Assembly: GCF_011769525.1 (NCBI RefSeq)
Contig: NZ_CP050440.1
Location: forward strand, 4,279,501 to 4,343,500
Direction: 5' to 3'
Length of the DNA: 64,000 nt
From: Tolypothrix sp. PCC 7910
GTDB lineage: Bacteria > Cyanobacteriota > Cyanobacteriia > Cyanobacteriales > Nostocaceae
Shown here: positions 45,141 to 55,539 of the stretch, in pieces
Layout: the number at the start of each line of letters is the position of its first letter
How positions within the stretch are numbered: the stretch's first letter is position 1
Translations under genes and position numbers: made by a program
Notes under the pieces: model-generated
Seen by the model: the letters and a program-made list of their open reading frames with translations, nothing else
Told to the model about the DNA's origin: nothing
Databases searched by the model: none

Positions 45141-46259
45141 TTATCTCAACCGTCGCTGCAACCATAAAGCCAGTAACGGTAAAGCCAGCCGATAACCCTG
45201 TTCTGCATTGTAAATCAAACCCTTGTGCTGTAAACCAGTTAAAGCACCTTGAAGACTACCACCTCTTGATAATCCATGTTTTTGTATATATTCTTTACTT
45301 TGCGGTTTTTCTGTGGGATCTAAAGCTAAACATTCCAGCAAGTGTACCTGATTTGCTGGCAGAAGCATCAGTAAAGATTCAAAAATAATCGATAAATCTT
45401 TGAGTAATGCTTCGATAGCTTGTTGCACCTCTTCTTCAGTAATTAATCCGTCAGAGCGGCACAAAGTTTGCAGACGGCGAATTAACGCCATTGCATCGCC
45501 TATATGTCCCTGTACTGCATCCAAGAAAAGTTGTAATGCTTGAGAGCGAGAATCAAATTTTAGTTCTTGCATATGTAAAATCTCTCTCGCCCAAACTGCT
45601 AAAACATCTTTACTTAAGGGAGGTAACTGTACAGTTTCTAAAGCATAGTCAGTCTCATCTGTTTGCTGGCTAGTCTCAGCAATAGTAGCAATGAGAACAT
45701 AACTGACTTCATATTGCGCCCTAATTTCGCCTCGGAAAGTAGTTTCCCATAAATTATTTCTATCCCAAGAGCGGATATGAGGAAAACTGTGCAAGATTAG
45801 CACTACCCGTTGCTGCAAATCTACAGCAATGATTTGTGGCAATGACAGTAAAATTTCAAATGCTTGCCATATTTCCTTTTGGTTGAGAGAAGGCAATAAT
45901 TTGAGTTTACCTTCAAGATTCCAGACAAAAAACTCACTAGCATTCTGAACAATCCAACCTTGGACTTTTTCTGCTTGCCAATTTTGGCTAATGGCATCCG
46001 CTAACAATTGTACAAATCGCTGCCCGTCTATAGCGCGGATACAATCTATTTCCAGCACGATCGCACCCACTTCTTGCGCTGCACCTCGCACCAAGGTTCG
46101 TCTTCCACTCCCCGGTACGCCTGTTATCAGCAAATCACCATCCTGCGCCAGCACTTCTACTATGTGCTGAAATTCCGCCGAACGTCCAATTAATTGCAAA
46201 GGAGTAGACAAATCCAAAATGTACCCGCCTTCTAAGTTCCCACCTGTAACGCCCAGCAT
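45141..46259 (-). CDS. AAA/ATPase-like protein with degenerate Walker A
   Basis: 372 residues from ATG 46259; upstream of it the open frame is only repeat sequence ([15 protein letters not shown], then [13 protein letters not shown]) and is not accepted. IGRSAEFQHIVEVLAQ starts an AAA_16-like ATPase. The P-loop reads GVPGSGRRTLV: the invariant Lys and the following Thr are both Arg. The Walker B place reads RVVLILHSFPHI, without the acidic pair. The C-terminus is a winged-helix region (EYIQKHGLSRGGSLQGALTG, ending in LLALWLQRRLR). It may bind but not hydrolyse ATP, or be a decayed member. Function unknown; it is divergent from the cation ATPase. Confidence 0.7.
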   Translation of the reverse strand: MLGVTGGNLEGGYILDLSTPLQLIGRSAEFQHIVEVLAQDGDLLITGVPGSGRRTLVRGAAQEVGAIVLEIDCIRAIDGQRFVQLLADAISQNWQAEKVQGWIVQNASEFFVWNLEGKLKLLPSLNQKEIWQAFEILLSLPQIIAVDLQQRVVLILHSFPHIRSWDRNNLWETTFRGEIRAQYEVSYVLIATIAETSQQTDETDYALETVQLPPLSKDVLAVWAREILHMQELKFDSRSQALQLFLDAVQGHIGDAMALIRRLQTLCRSDGLITEEEVQQAIEALLKDLSIIFESLLMLLPANQVHLLECLALDPTEKPQSKEYIQKHGLSRGGSLQGALTGLQHKGLIYNAEQGYRLALPLLALWLQRRLR

Positions 46260-46289
46260 ACTAAGTTGTGCTGGTACTGGGCAAGCGTA

Positions 46290-46550
46290 GAGGTTGGGGA
46301 TTAGGGATTGGGGATTGGGGATTGGGGATTGGGGATTGGGGACTGGGGATTGGGGACTGGGGATTGGGGATTGGGGATTGGGGACAAGGGGACAAGGCCA
46401 AATGACAAATGACAAATGACAAATGACCAATGACAAATGACCAATGACAAATGACCAATGACAAATGACAAATGACAAATGACCAATGACAAATAACAAA
46501 TGACCAATGACAAATAACAAATGACCAATGACAAATGACCAATGACAAAC
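46290..46550. repeat. Long double array: GGGGATT/GGGGACT then AAATGAC/CAATGAC
   Basis: About twelve GGGGATT/GGGGACT units (46300-46384), a GGGGACAAGGGGACAAGGCC spacer, then over twenty AAATGAC/CAATGAC/AAATAAC units (46400-46550). With a 7-bp unit every frame of the array encodes a heptapeptide repeat, which explains three overlapping open frames on the minus strand. It sits between the divergent AAA-like and cation ATPase genes. Confidence 0.92.
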
Positions 46551-46661
46551 AATAAATTGAATCTAACTATGATTACTATCAAATTTATCTAGTGTTTACA
46601 TGTAATTAGCACTAAGATATCGTGCTATAAAGTTTATAACACTTTAAAAAAGGAAATATTT

Positions 46662-49409
46662 ATGGTTCCAGCTGTATCTACCATCGCACTAGAAGATAAG
46701 CAGCTGACTGTTTGGCATGGCTTGGAGATTTCGGATGCGATCGCGCGTTTGCAAAGTGATGCTGAGTATGGGTTGAGTAAGGCTACAGCACAAAGTTTAT
46801 TGAATGAAGTGGGCGCAAATGAACTGGCGGCGAAGCCTGGTCAACCTTGGTGGTTAAAATTTTTACTGCAATTTAACCAACCGTTACTGATTATTTTGTT
46901 GTGTGCGGGTTTAGTGAAGGCGGTAACTGGTAGTTTTGTCAACGCTGGGGTGATTTGGGGTGTGACGACTACTAACGCTATCATTGGGTTTATCCAAGAG
47001 TCAAAAGCCGAGAGTGCGATCGCAGCTTTAGCCAAAGCCATTACTACGGAAGCTACAGTTATCCGTGATGGTCAAAAAATTCGTATACCATCCAGTGAGT
47101 TAGTACCTGGAGATATTGTCTTACTAACTTCCGGCGATAAAGTGCCAGCAGATTTACGGTTAATTCATGTCAAAAATCTCCAAATTGATGAATCTGCTTT
47201 AACAGGGGAATCAGTTGCAGTAGAAAAAGATACTGCAATTCTCAAGCCAGATACCGCCTTAGCTGAACGGAAAAACATGGCTTATGCGGGTGGTTTTGTG
47301 ACCTTTGGGCAAGGTACGGGAATTGTTGTGGCTACAGGGAATGCTACGGAAACCGGGCGTATTTCCCAACTAATGGAGCAGCATACCAATCTTTCTACGC
47401 CTTTAACCAGAAAATTTGACAAATTCAGCCAAAATTGGTTGTATATGGTGCTAGGGCTGGCTACCCTCTGCTTTGTGGTGGGATTAGGTTCTCGCAACTT
47501 TCAAGATGCATTAGAAGCGGCGGTAGCGTTAACAGTCAGCGCCATTCCCGAAGGCTTACCAGCAGTGGTCACAGTTACACTTGCCATTGGTGTTTCCCGC
47601 ATGGCGCGACGCAATGCAATTATCCGCAAATTACCTGCTGTGGAAACATTAGGTAGTGCAACTGTCATTTGTTCCGATAAAACCGGGACTTTAACAGAAA
47701 ACCAAATGACAGTACAAGCCATCTATGCAGGAGGACATCAATATACTGTCACTGGTGTAGGTTACGCACCCGATGGGGAAATTCTCAACGACAATCAACC
47801 AGTAAATTTGAACCGCGATAAGGGTTTGCAAGAATGCTTAATCGCCGGCTTATTGTGCAACGATTCCCACATTGAATACAAAAATGATCGGTGGGTAGTG
47901 ATGGGAGATCCCACCGAAGGCGCATTAATTGCAGCTGCAAATAAAGCTGGTTTTCATCAATCTACCTTAGCCCAGCAAATGCCTAAGCTGGATGGCATAC
48001 CCTTTGAATCAGACTTTCAATACATGGCGACTTTGCACGCCACATCACAGGGAAAAACTATATATGTCAAGGGTTCAGTGGAAGCGATTCTGCAACGCTG
48101 CACCTTGATGTTAAATACCAATGGACAACCCCGTCCTCTTGATTGTGTAGAAACATTAAAACAAACTTCCATCGAACGGGAAGTGAATATTATGGCACGT
48201 CAAGGCTTGCGGGTGTTGGCGTTAGCGAAAAAGCCCGTTAGCAATGAGCAAAATACCCTAGATCATCCAGATATTGCCGATGGCTTGATATTTTTAGGCT
48301 TACAGGGAATGATCGATCCACCCCGTGAGAGTGCAATTAAAGCCGTGCAAGCCTGTCAATCAGCCGGAATTCAAGTGAAGATGATTACCGGAGATCATGC
48401 TATCACAGCTGGGGCGATCGCTCGTCGCATGGGAATTAACAAAAATGGCTCGGTTCTCGCCTTCACAGGTGCAGAACTCGCCCAGATGGAACCAGCAGAA
48501 CTCGCCCAAGTAGCTGAAGAAGGAGTAGTCTTTGCCCGTGTCGCCCCCGAACAAAAGCTGCGTTTAGTCGAAGCCTTGCAATCCAAAGGCGAAATCGTCG
48601 CCATGACAGGAGATGGTGTCAACGATGCACCCGCTTTAAAACAAGCAGATATCGGGATTGCGATGGGTGGCGCAGGTACGGAAGTTGCGAAGGAAGCCGC
48701 AGATATGCTGCTTACCGACGATAACTTTGCTTCCATAGAAGCTGCTGTAGAAGAAGGGCGTGCAGTTTATAAAAACCTGATCAAGGCGATTTGCTTTATT
48801 TTGCCTGTCAACGGTGGGGAATCAATGACAATTTTGATTAGTACATTATTAGCTAGAGATTTACCGATTTTATCCTTACAAGTTCTCTGGCTAAATATGC
48901 TCAACTCCATCACCATGACAGTACCCTTAGCCTTTGAACCCAAAGCGCAAAACGTCATGCAACAAGCACCGCGCCATCCCAACGAACCATTATTATCAGC
49001 TAGTCGCTTAAAGCGAATTTTGGCAATTTCTTTATTTAACTGGATTGTGATATTTGGCGTATTTGAATATATCCGCCAAACCACAGGCGATTTAAATTTA
49101 GCGCGCACAATGGCGATTAACTCTTTGATTGCGGGGCGGATATTTTACTTGTTGAGCATTAGCCAATTAATCCCTAATTTAATTGCCAAAATGGACGGCA
49201 CAATTCAAGAGAATGTTGATATTCCTGCCATTGCCTTCGGGATTTTAGGGGCGATTATTTTGCAGATTATCTTTGCCCATGTGCCATTCATTAATTATGT
49301 ATTTGAAACAGCGCCCTTAAGTTGGCAGCAGTGGTTATTCTGTTTGGGTGTCGGTTCACCGATGATTCTTTGGGCAGCCGTTGTCAATCGTATCGATCCG
49401 CCCAATTAA
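46662..49409 (+). CDS. P2-type cation-transporting ATPase
   Basis: 915 residues. P-type ATPase motifs are complete: ALTGES (actuator domain), [12 protein letters not shown] in M4, the phosphorylation site [30 protein letters not shown], and the hinge [22 protein letters not shown]. The overall plan (N-terminal cation_ATPase_N domain, 10 helices, C-terminal four-helix bundle) is that of the Ca2+/Na+/K+ P2 group. In M6 the stretch [18 protein letters not shown] differs from classic SERCA-type NLVTDGLPA, so the ion is uncertain. AAGGA precedes ATG 46662 by about 9 nt. Confidence 0.93.
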   Translation: MVPAVSTIALEDKQLTVWHGLEISDAIARLQSDAEYGLSKATAQSLLNEVGANELAAKPGQPWWLKFLLQFNQPLLIILLCAGLVKAVTGSFVNAGVIWGVTTTNAIIGFIQESKAESAIAALAKAITTEATVIRDGQKIRIPSSELVPGDIVLLTSGDKVPADLRLIHVKNLQIDESALTGESVAVEKDTAILKPDTALAERKNMAYAGGFVTFGQGTGIVVATGNATETGRISQLMEQHTNLSTPLTRKFDKFSQNWLYMVLGLATLCFVVGLGSRNFQDALEAAVALTVSAIPEGLPAVVTVTLAIGVSRMARRNAIIRKLPAVETLGSATVICSDKTGTLTENQMTVQAIYAGGHQYTVTGVGYAPDGEILNDNQPVNLNRDKGLQECLIAGLLCNDSHIEYKNDRWVVMGDPTEGALIAAANKAGFHQSTLAQQMPKLDGIPFESDFQYMATLHATSQGKTIYVKGSVEAILQRCTLMLNTNGQPRPLDCVETLKQTSIEREVNIMARQGLRVLALAKKPVSNEQNTLDHPDIADGLIFLGLQGMIDPPRESAIKAVQACQSAGIQVKMITGDHAITAGAIARRMGINKNGSVLAFTGAELAQMEPAELAQVAEEGVVFARVAPEQKLRLVEALQSKGEIVAMTGDGVNDAPALKQADIGIAMGGAGTEVAKEAADMLLTDDNFASIEAAVEEGRAVYKNLIKAICFILPVNGGESMTILISTLLARDLPILSLQVLWLNMLNSITMTVPLAFEPKAQNVMQQAPRHPNEPLLSASRLKRILAISLFNWIVIFGVFEYIRQTTGDLNLARTMAINSLIAGRIFYLLSISQLIPNLIAKMDGTIQENVDIPAIAFGILGAIILQIIFAHVPFINYVFETAPLSWQQWLFCLGVGSPMILWAAVVNRIDPPN

Positions 49410-49487
49410 TAGTAAGGTGGGCATTGCCCACCTAGTTTTTTAATTGAACCACAGAGGCGCAGAGAAAAAGCTTCAATGGTCAATTTA

Positions 49488-50217
49488 TTAGCTACTATCT
49501 GTATTGAGAGATTTGTGTTCAGCTAATTGCCTTAAACACTGGGCGAATTCTGCTAAGGAATCATTTCGTTTAATTGTCTGATTACTATATTTTAGCGATT
49601 TCTGGCGATTGTTCTTCGTGGTATTGAAGTTCTTTTAAATTTCGAGGTTTGTCTTTGAGGTTAGAATTTTTCTTAATTAATATCTCTTTAGAAAGTTCTT
49701 CAAGGTACTCTTTGGCATTTTTACCGCCTGGTGTAGCTTCTGCTATTAAATTAGTTTTACCAATTTGTTTGCGATTAGCAAAATCTACCCATTGTTAGTT
49801 AGATCTATTCTCAGGGTTTTTGGTAAAGTAGCAGCATATACCCAAACAATCAACTAAAAGCCAAGCTTCAACCTCTTGCATTATGAGAATTAATTTTACT
49901 TTACCTCCAGATGAATTAACTACTTCTTGAATTTTATTAAATAGAGAATTGCTTTCCTTCCGTCTTTGAGCTTGAGATTGTATACCATCAGCATCAATCA
50001 GGAAAATTATTAAATCATCTTTTTTAAGATAAATATCAACTGCTTTCTTCAAGCCATTGGGCTTACGTGCTGCATCATTGTAGCCTTGCTTAGTTGCATA
50101 TTCAATTTTTAAATCACATTCATAATATTCGACTATTTTTTTAGCAATACAGCAGACTGCATCTCTATCATAGCCCTGTTCTGTCACTTTCGGAAAACAA
50201 TAATCGTAGCGAAACAT
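49488..50217 (-). pseudogene. Broken Toprim/DUF4276-like gene next to an OLD-like ATPase
   Basis: From ATG 50217 the frame gives 140 residues with VTEQGYDRDAV (Glu), LIIFLIDADG (DxD) and IMQEVEAWLLVD, a pattern of Toprim-like/DUF4276 nuclease-type proteins. It ends at a TAA (49795-49797), but the same frame continues directly with QWVDFANRKQIGKTNLIAEA and on to a TAG at 49585. There an extra A in an AAAA run seems to shift the frame; the next frame goes on with KYSNQTIKRNDSLAEF to a stop at 49488. The full ancestral protein would be ~240 residues. So I read it as inactivated by a nonsense change and a frameshift. Confidence 0.7.
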
Positions 50218-50387
50218 TGGAACCTTTATCTAATCAACTTTTGAGCCTTTCTTTTCTAATAGAAACTAAAATTTATAGCCAAAAGCTGAAAAGTAAAGCT
50301 CCGAAAGGCTTTCAGGGATTGGCTTTTCCCAGTCTGACATAAGAGGGATAGTCAGACTCCGGAGTCCAAATACGAACACTAGGCATA

Positions 50388-51575
50388 TTAAGCAGCTAAA
50401 ATTTCTTCAATTAAATGACTATGATAAATTGCACTACCTAGTCCAAAATCAGTCATCCAATCTAAAAGATCATCCCGACTTTCAACTAATTTATCTAGTA
50501 AACAAGCCTTAGTTCCTAATTGCCCTTTTTTGCTTAAAAGTATCACTGATATTTCAGAAGATATTTCTTCAGGTGAAAAGCAATCAAGTAGCTGAGAGCT
50601 ATGAGTTGTAAAAATTACTTGTGTTCTCTTAGATACCCTTTTGATAATGGAAGCAACATCTTTTAAAATACCAGGATGAAAATTTCTTTCTGGTTCTTCA
50701 ATTCCAATAAGTGTAGGAATATCAGACTGGTATAGTAATATAAAATATGCTATGACTCTTAAAGTGCCATCAGACATATTTGATAAAGGTATTTCCTTTC
50801 CATCTTCTTCGAGAACTGTAATTATAGGTTCTCTTTCTTCAACTACATTTAGACTGATTTTTAGGCAGTCTTGAAGTTCTTGGCTAATTTCATAAAACTT
50901 ATCTTTTTCATTTATAGCCCAATATTCAAGAATTTCCTGAGCTTTACTTGCGCTGGGATTAAGGCTGGGGGCAATATTCTTAACTTGCCGAGGTTTAGAA
51001 ATATTTTTACCTAGTTGTACAATTACATCAGAGTATGATCTTACACTATCAGGATCTATATCATAAAATCTCCAATCTTTGATATAGCTTGCAAATTTTT
51101 TCGTGAGTGGTTTATTACCATAATTACCCGCAGTTCTTAAAGCTAAACCATCACCATCAGAATCTGATATATATTTTTGACTGTTGTCACCATTTTCATC
51201 ATTTACTGTCCCTTCTCCATTAGTAATATCTATAACCTCTATTCCATTAACTATAAGCTGTTCTCGATTAATTAAAGCGTGATTTTGCTCGACTTTTATA
51301 GCTATGTTGTATTTAGCATTATTATTGTCATCATCTTCTACTACAATTTCATAACTAATCTGTTCAGCATCTAATCTTAAAATTTTATCCATAAAATTTA
51401 TAGGCGGTGTTGATTGGTTTAGTATAAGGATTTTTAGAAAATCTAATGCTTCTAAGGAATTCGATTTTCCACTGGAATTAGCTCCTACTAGAATGGTTAA
51501 ATCCCTAAATTTTAGTTCAACATCTCCTAAGCTTTTAAAATTACTTATTTTTGCAGATTTAAGTTTAAAATTCAT
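50388..51575 (-). CDS. OLD/RecF-like AAA family ATPase (AAA_21)
   Basis: 395 residues from ATG 51575; the frame is open to 51635, but the KISNFKSLGDVELKF start strand fits the shorter form. SMC/ABC-type motor: Walker A VGANSSGKSNSLEAL (residues ~30-40), a signature-like LSNMSDGTLRVIAYFIL, Walker B LIGIEEPERNFHPG, and the switch His in TTHSSQLLDC. Such ATPases commonly pair with a nuclease or Toprim protein in phage defence and overcoming-lysogenisation systems. Here the partner downstream (49488-50217) is broken. The ATPase itself looks intact; low GC fits an acquired module. Confidence 0.82.
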   Translation of the reverse strand: MNFKLKSAKISNFKSLGDVELKFRDLTILVGANSSGKSNSLEALDFLKILILNQSTPPINFMDKILRLDAEQISYEIVVEDDDNNNAKYNIAIKVEQNHALINREQLIVNGIEVIDITNGEGTVNDENGDNSQKYISDSDGDGLALRTAGNYGNKPLTKKFASYIKDWRFYDIDPDSVRSYSDVIVQLGKNISKPRQVKNIAPSLNPSASKAQEILEYWAINEKDKFYEISQELQDCLKISLNVVEEREPIITVLEEDGKEIPLSNMSDGTLRVIAYFILLYQSDIPTLIGIEEPERNFHPGILKDVASIIKRVSKRTQVIFTTHSSQLLDCFSPEEISSEISVILLSKKGQLGTKACLLDKLVESRDDLLDWMTDFGLGSAIYHSHLIEEILAA

Positions 51576-51910
51576 AATTGTACCCATTCTTAATTTATTT
51601 TCTTGAAATGTAGCTAATTTAACTAATAGCTTCACAAAGCTTAATGAACGCTTTCTTCTACATATTAAATCGCAATAATATTATATTTTTGTTATTCATA
51701 ACATAATTTTTTCCCTTAGCGTTTACTAACTCTTTTTTATTTGTAGCATTCCTTGAGCTACTAAGGCTTGATAATTAGAGAAAGTTTTTTCTCTTAAAGA
51801 CATTTAGAATATATGTAATTACAAAAATTTACCTACTGATAAAGCGCGATCGCCTGGATTTGATATGATGAGTCATCCGTTAACGCACTCTGTCTTAGCG
51901 ATGCTCATCT

Positions 51911-52837
51911 ATGCGTCTATCAGCAGTACTTAATCTCCCTCGGTTTCTGAAATTAATCATCAATTTAGTAGTCTTAGCCACGCTGTTATTCATCTGTCAG
52001 CGAGTTTGGGCGCAAGAGTGGCGACCTGTGCGGGGTGGTATCCCTTTTGGTATCAGTGGAATCGCGCTAATTCAACAACAAAGCGATTCCCTAGATTTTC
52101 TGATTGTTCATGATAATAAAAAACCCGACCAAGGTCGTCTAGCAATTATTAATATTAAAGGTAAAAATCAACCGGAATATTTAGCTTTGAACTGGTCAAG
52201 TAAACTATTACCAGAAGATTTAGAAGCTTTAACATCTATTCCGGGTACGAATAATACTTCATTTATCGCTCTAGCTAGTGCTGGTAAAGCTTATTATTTT
52301 AAATTAGATGCTGATAAAAAAACTATCTCAGATATTAAAGAATTTATTCTACCAGCAGTCCCAAAAGGCAGTAATTTTGAGGCTTTTTCTCTACAAGATA
52401 TAGATGGTAAATTAGTTGCAGTTTGGGCGCATCGGGGAGAAGCAGAACAACCAGCAACTATTTATTGGGGATTGCTGGATTTAACTAAATATCAAATTAT
52501 TCTCGCAGGTTCTAGCAACTTTACAGTTCCATTTCCATCTGGAAATGTTCGCCATATTTCTGATATCAAAATAGATTCGGCGGGAGTTGTATTTATTAGC
52601 GCAGCCAGCGACTCTGGAGATGATGGGCCATTTCAATCGGCTGTATATGTTGCTGGTTCTCTGGGAGATCGTAATAACAAAATTGTCTTCAGACAAAATT
52701 CTCAGCTTGTACCGCTTTATCGTACTAATTACCACAAAATTGAAGGTATAGAACTGGTTCCTGGTGCGAATGGTGGTGTAGTTGTTGGTACTGATGATGA
52801 AAATTTCGGTTCTGCTGTGTATATTGTCGGTGGATAA
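51911..52837 (+). CDS. Secreted protein of unknown function, beta-propeller-like
   Basis: 308 residues. A clear signal peptide (RFLKLIINLVVLATLLFICQRVWA) ends before QEW near residue 35. The mature part is a series of beta strands with repeated Asp/Gly turns (DFLIVHDNKKPDQGRLAIIN, FIALASAGKAYYFKLDADK, DSAGVVFISAASDSGDDGPF), which suggests a beta-propeller or esterase-like fold of the kind seen in secreted bacterial proteins. I do not recognise a named family or catalytic site. Start ATG 51911. It is convergent with ychF across a hairpin terminator. Confidence 0.7.
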   Translation: MRLSAVLNLPRFLKLIINLVVLATLLFICQRVWAQEWRPVRGGIPFGISGIALIQQQSDSLDFLIVHDNKKPDQGRLAIINIKGKNQPEYLALNWSSKLLPEDLEALTSIPGTNNTSFIALASAGKAYYFKLDADKKTISDIKEFILPAVPKGSNFEAFSLQDIDGKLVAVWAHRGEAEQPATIYWGLLDLTKYQIILAGSSNFTVPFPSGNVRHISDIKIDSAGVVFISAASDSGDDGPFQSAVYVAGSLGDRNNKIVFRQNSQLVPLYRTNYHKIEGIELVPGANGGVVVGTDDENFGSAVYIVGG

Positions 52838-52841
52838 TAAA

Positions 52842-52876
52842 AACCGCCGATAAATTATTTGCGTTCATCGGCGGTT
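52842..52876 (-). terminator. Hairpin terminator between convergent genes (ychF side)
   Basis: AACCGCCGAT (52842-52851) pairs with ATCGGCGGTT (52867-52876): a perfect 10-bp stem. Read on the minus strand it is followed by TTTTTATTAT, a rho-independent terminator for ychF; it may work for the plus-strand gene as well. Confidence 0.8.
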
Positions 52877-52927
52877 AAAATAATCCTTCTTGTAATTAAG
52901 AATTACGAATTACGAATTACGAATTAT

Positions 52928-54019
52928 CTAAACATTAAATCGGAACAACATCACATCGCCTTCTTTAACGATATATTCTTTACCTTCACTTCTCACTAAA
53001 CCTTTCTCTTTCGCACCATTCATCGAACCAGTTGTTACTAAATCATCATAAGCAACGGTTTCAGCGCGAATAAATCCTCGTTCAAAATCGGAGTGAATGA
53101 CACCTGCTGCTTGGGGTGCAGACATTCCGGCGTGAATTGTCCAAGCACGAGTTTCTTTAGGGCCGCTGGTGAAATATGTCCGCAAGCCTAACAGAGTGTA
53201 AGTAGCACGAATTAAAGATTTTAAACCGCCTTCTTCTACTCCTAAAGATGCTAGGAAATCAGCTTTATCTTCTTCTGGTAATTCTACTAGTTCGGCTTCT
53301 ACTTGAGCAGAAACTATGACGACTTGGGCATTTTCTGGCGCTGCTATTTGCCGCACTTTCTCCACAAAATCATTGCCTGTTGCTAAGTCATCTTCAGAGA
53401 CATTGGCGGCGTAAATAATTGGTTTATTCGTCAGCAGTCCTAGCCCTTTAATAATTTCAGCTTCTTCTTCAGTTAAACTGACTTGTCTGACTGATTTACC
53501 TTCATTTAAAGCTGCAGCTAATTTTTCTAGAACTGTGATTTCAAATTGTGCATCTTTGCTAGTGCGTGCTTGCTTGCGGGTGCGGTCAATGCGGCGCTCA
53601 ATTTGTGCTAAATCTGATAAACCAAGCTCTAAATTAATGATTTCAATATCCCGTGCTGGGTCAACTGAACCAGCGACGTGAATAATATCATCATTTTCAA
53701 AACAACGCACCACATGAACAATTGCATCTACTTCCCGAATGTGGGAGAGAAATTGATTTCCTAGTCCCTCACCCTGGCTTGCACCTTTTACCAAACCGGC
53801 AATATCCACAAACTCAATACGCGCTGGGATAATTTGTACTGAACCGGATATGTTAGAGAGAACATTTAAGCGCTCATCCGGTACTGCGACAACGCCGACA
53901 TTGGGTTCAATGGTGCAAAAGGGGAAGTTAGCGGCTTCGGCTTTGGCGTTAGCAACTACAGCATTAAATAAAGTAGATTTTCCGACGTTGGGTAGTCCGA
54001 CAATTCCGGCTCGTAGCAT
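52928..54019 (-). CDS. ychF: Redox-regulated GTPase/ATPase YchF (Obg family)
   Basis: 363 residues, standard length. YchF binds ATP in preference to GTP and interacts with ribosomes and the proteasome or catalase in stress control. P-loop NVGKSTLFN (residues 11-19) near the N-terminus, DIAGLVKGASQGEGLGNQFL switch region, a changed NKxD motif (KPIIYAANVSEDD, giving ATP preference), and the C-terminal TGS domain (FTSGPKETRAWTIHAG, VAYDDLVTTGSMNGAKEKG). ATG 54019. A hairpin terminator follows at 52842-52876. Confidence 0.95.
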   Translation of the reverse strand: MLRAGIVGLPNVGKSTLFNAVVANAKAEAANFPFCTIEPNVGVVAVPDERLNVLSNISGSVQIIPARIEFVDIAGLVKGASQGEGLGNQFLSHIREVDAIVHVVRCFENDDIIHVAGSVDPARDIEIINLELGLSDLAQIERRIDRTRKQARTSKDAQFEITVLEKLAAALNEGKSVRQVSLTEEEAEIIKGLGLLTNKPIIYAANVSEDDLATGNDFVEKVRQIAAPENAQVVIVSAQVEAELVELPEEDKADFLASLGVEEGGLKSLIRATYTLLGLRTYFTSGPKETRAWTIHAGMSAPQAAGVIHSDFERGFIRAETVAYDDLVTTGSMNGAKEKGLVRSEGKEYIVKEGDVMLFRFNV

Positions 54020-54058
54020 CTTAAGATTCTAGATTTTGGCTTACATTACCAAGATAAT

Positions 54059-54280
54059 CTAAACAGGTTCAGGAATTGTTTGGGGAATTGGTTCGGGAAC
54101 TGTTTGCGGAATCGGCGCTGGTACAGGCTGGGGAATTGGTGCTGGTACAGGTTCAGGTACTGGCCCTGGTACAGGCTGAGGAATGGTTGGCCCTGGTGAA
54201 GGTTCGGGACTGGGTAGGGGATTGGGAACTGGATTAGGAATTCCCGGTTCTGGTATAGAAATAGCTTGAGGTTGAATCAT
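54059..54280 (-). CDS. Small Pro-rich PxPxPxP repeat protein
   Basis: 73 residues from ATG 54280; a TTG start 4 codons upstream is an alternative. Almost the whole chain is alternating Pro with Glu, Gln, Val, Ile, Ala and Thr (PIPQPVPAPIPQTVPEPIP). No signal peptide is seen. The DNA is a degenerate CAGGTACAGG-type repeat. The purely periodic codon use could come from simple-sequence DNA, and whether it is expressed is unclear. Upstream is a 260-bp stretch to nifH, downstream ychF, same strand. Confidence 0.45.
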   Translation of the reverse strand: MIQPQAISIPEPGIPNPVPNPLPSPEPSPGPTIPQPVPGPVPEPVPAPIPQPVPAPIPQTVPEPIPQTIPEPV

Positions 54281-54376
54281 GAAAAGTCTCAATTAACTTA
54301 TCCGACTTTCCCAACCTAAATGACAACATTAGCTGCTGACATCTCCCTAAATAGCTAAGTCGGCGTAGTCAAAAGT

Positions 54377-54407
54377 AACTAGTACAGCACAGCGGAATTC
54401 AAAATTC
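54377..54407. repeat. Dispersed ~30-bp repeat, copy 2
   Basis: AACTAGTACAGCACAGCGGA then ATTCAAAATTC; relatives at 40961-40990 and 58683-58713. Confidence 0.75.
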
Positions 54408-54552
54408 AAGCAGGAATACTGTGTAAACAACGTAAAAACGGCAACTGTATCGTTTCACTGATAGTTACCGTTGTTAAATATTCTATGTATGCAACCAGTA
54501 TAAGGCTGAAAAAATTAAGGAAGGGTGAGAAATAACCCACCCTAAACATTAT

Positions 54553-55500
<948 letters not shown>

Positions 55501-55506
55501 CTAAAC

Positions 55507-55539
55507 GCTTGGTAGTTTTGGCATATATTTTTGCCAAGC
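55507..55539 (-). promoter_or_regulatory. Candidate 5' leader hairpin of nifH
   Basis: TTGGCA (55518-55523) is inverted at TGCCAA (55532-55537), and alternatively GCTTGG (55507-55512) with CCAAGC (55534-55539). It lies 60-90 nt before the start codon and would be in the untranslated leader; nifH leaders in Nostocales are long and structured. Function is inferred. Confidence 0.45.

Noticed and set aside
46260-46582. Hydrophobic LSFVICH-type frames upstream of the AAA-like gene
   Set aside because: Pure translation of AAATGAC and GGGGATT heptamers; explains three overlapping frames. The AAA-like gene start was moved to 46259.
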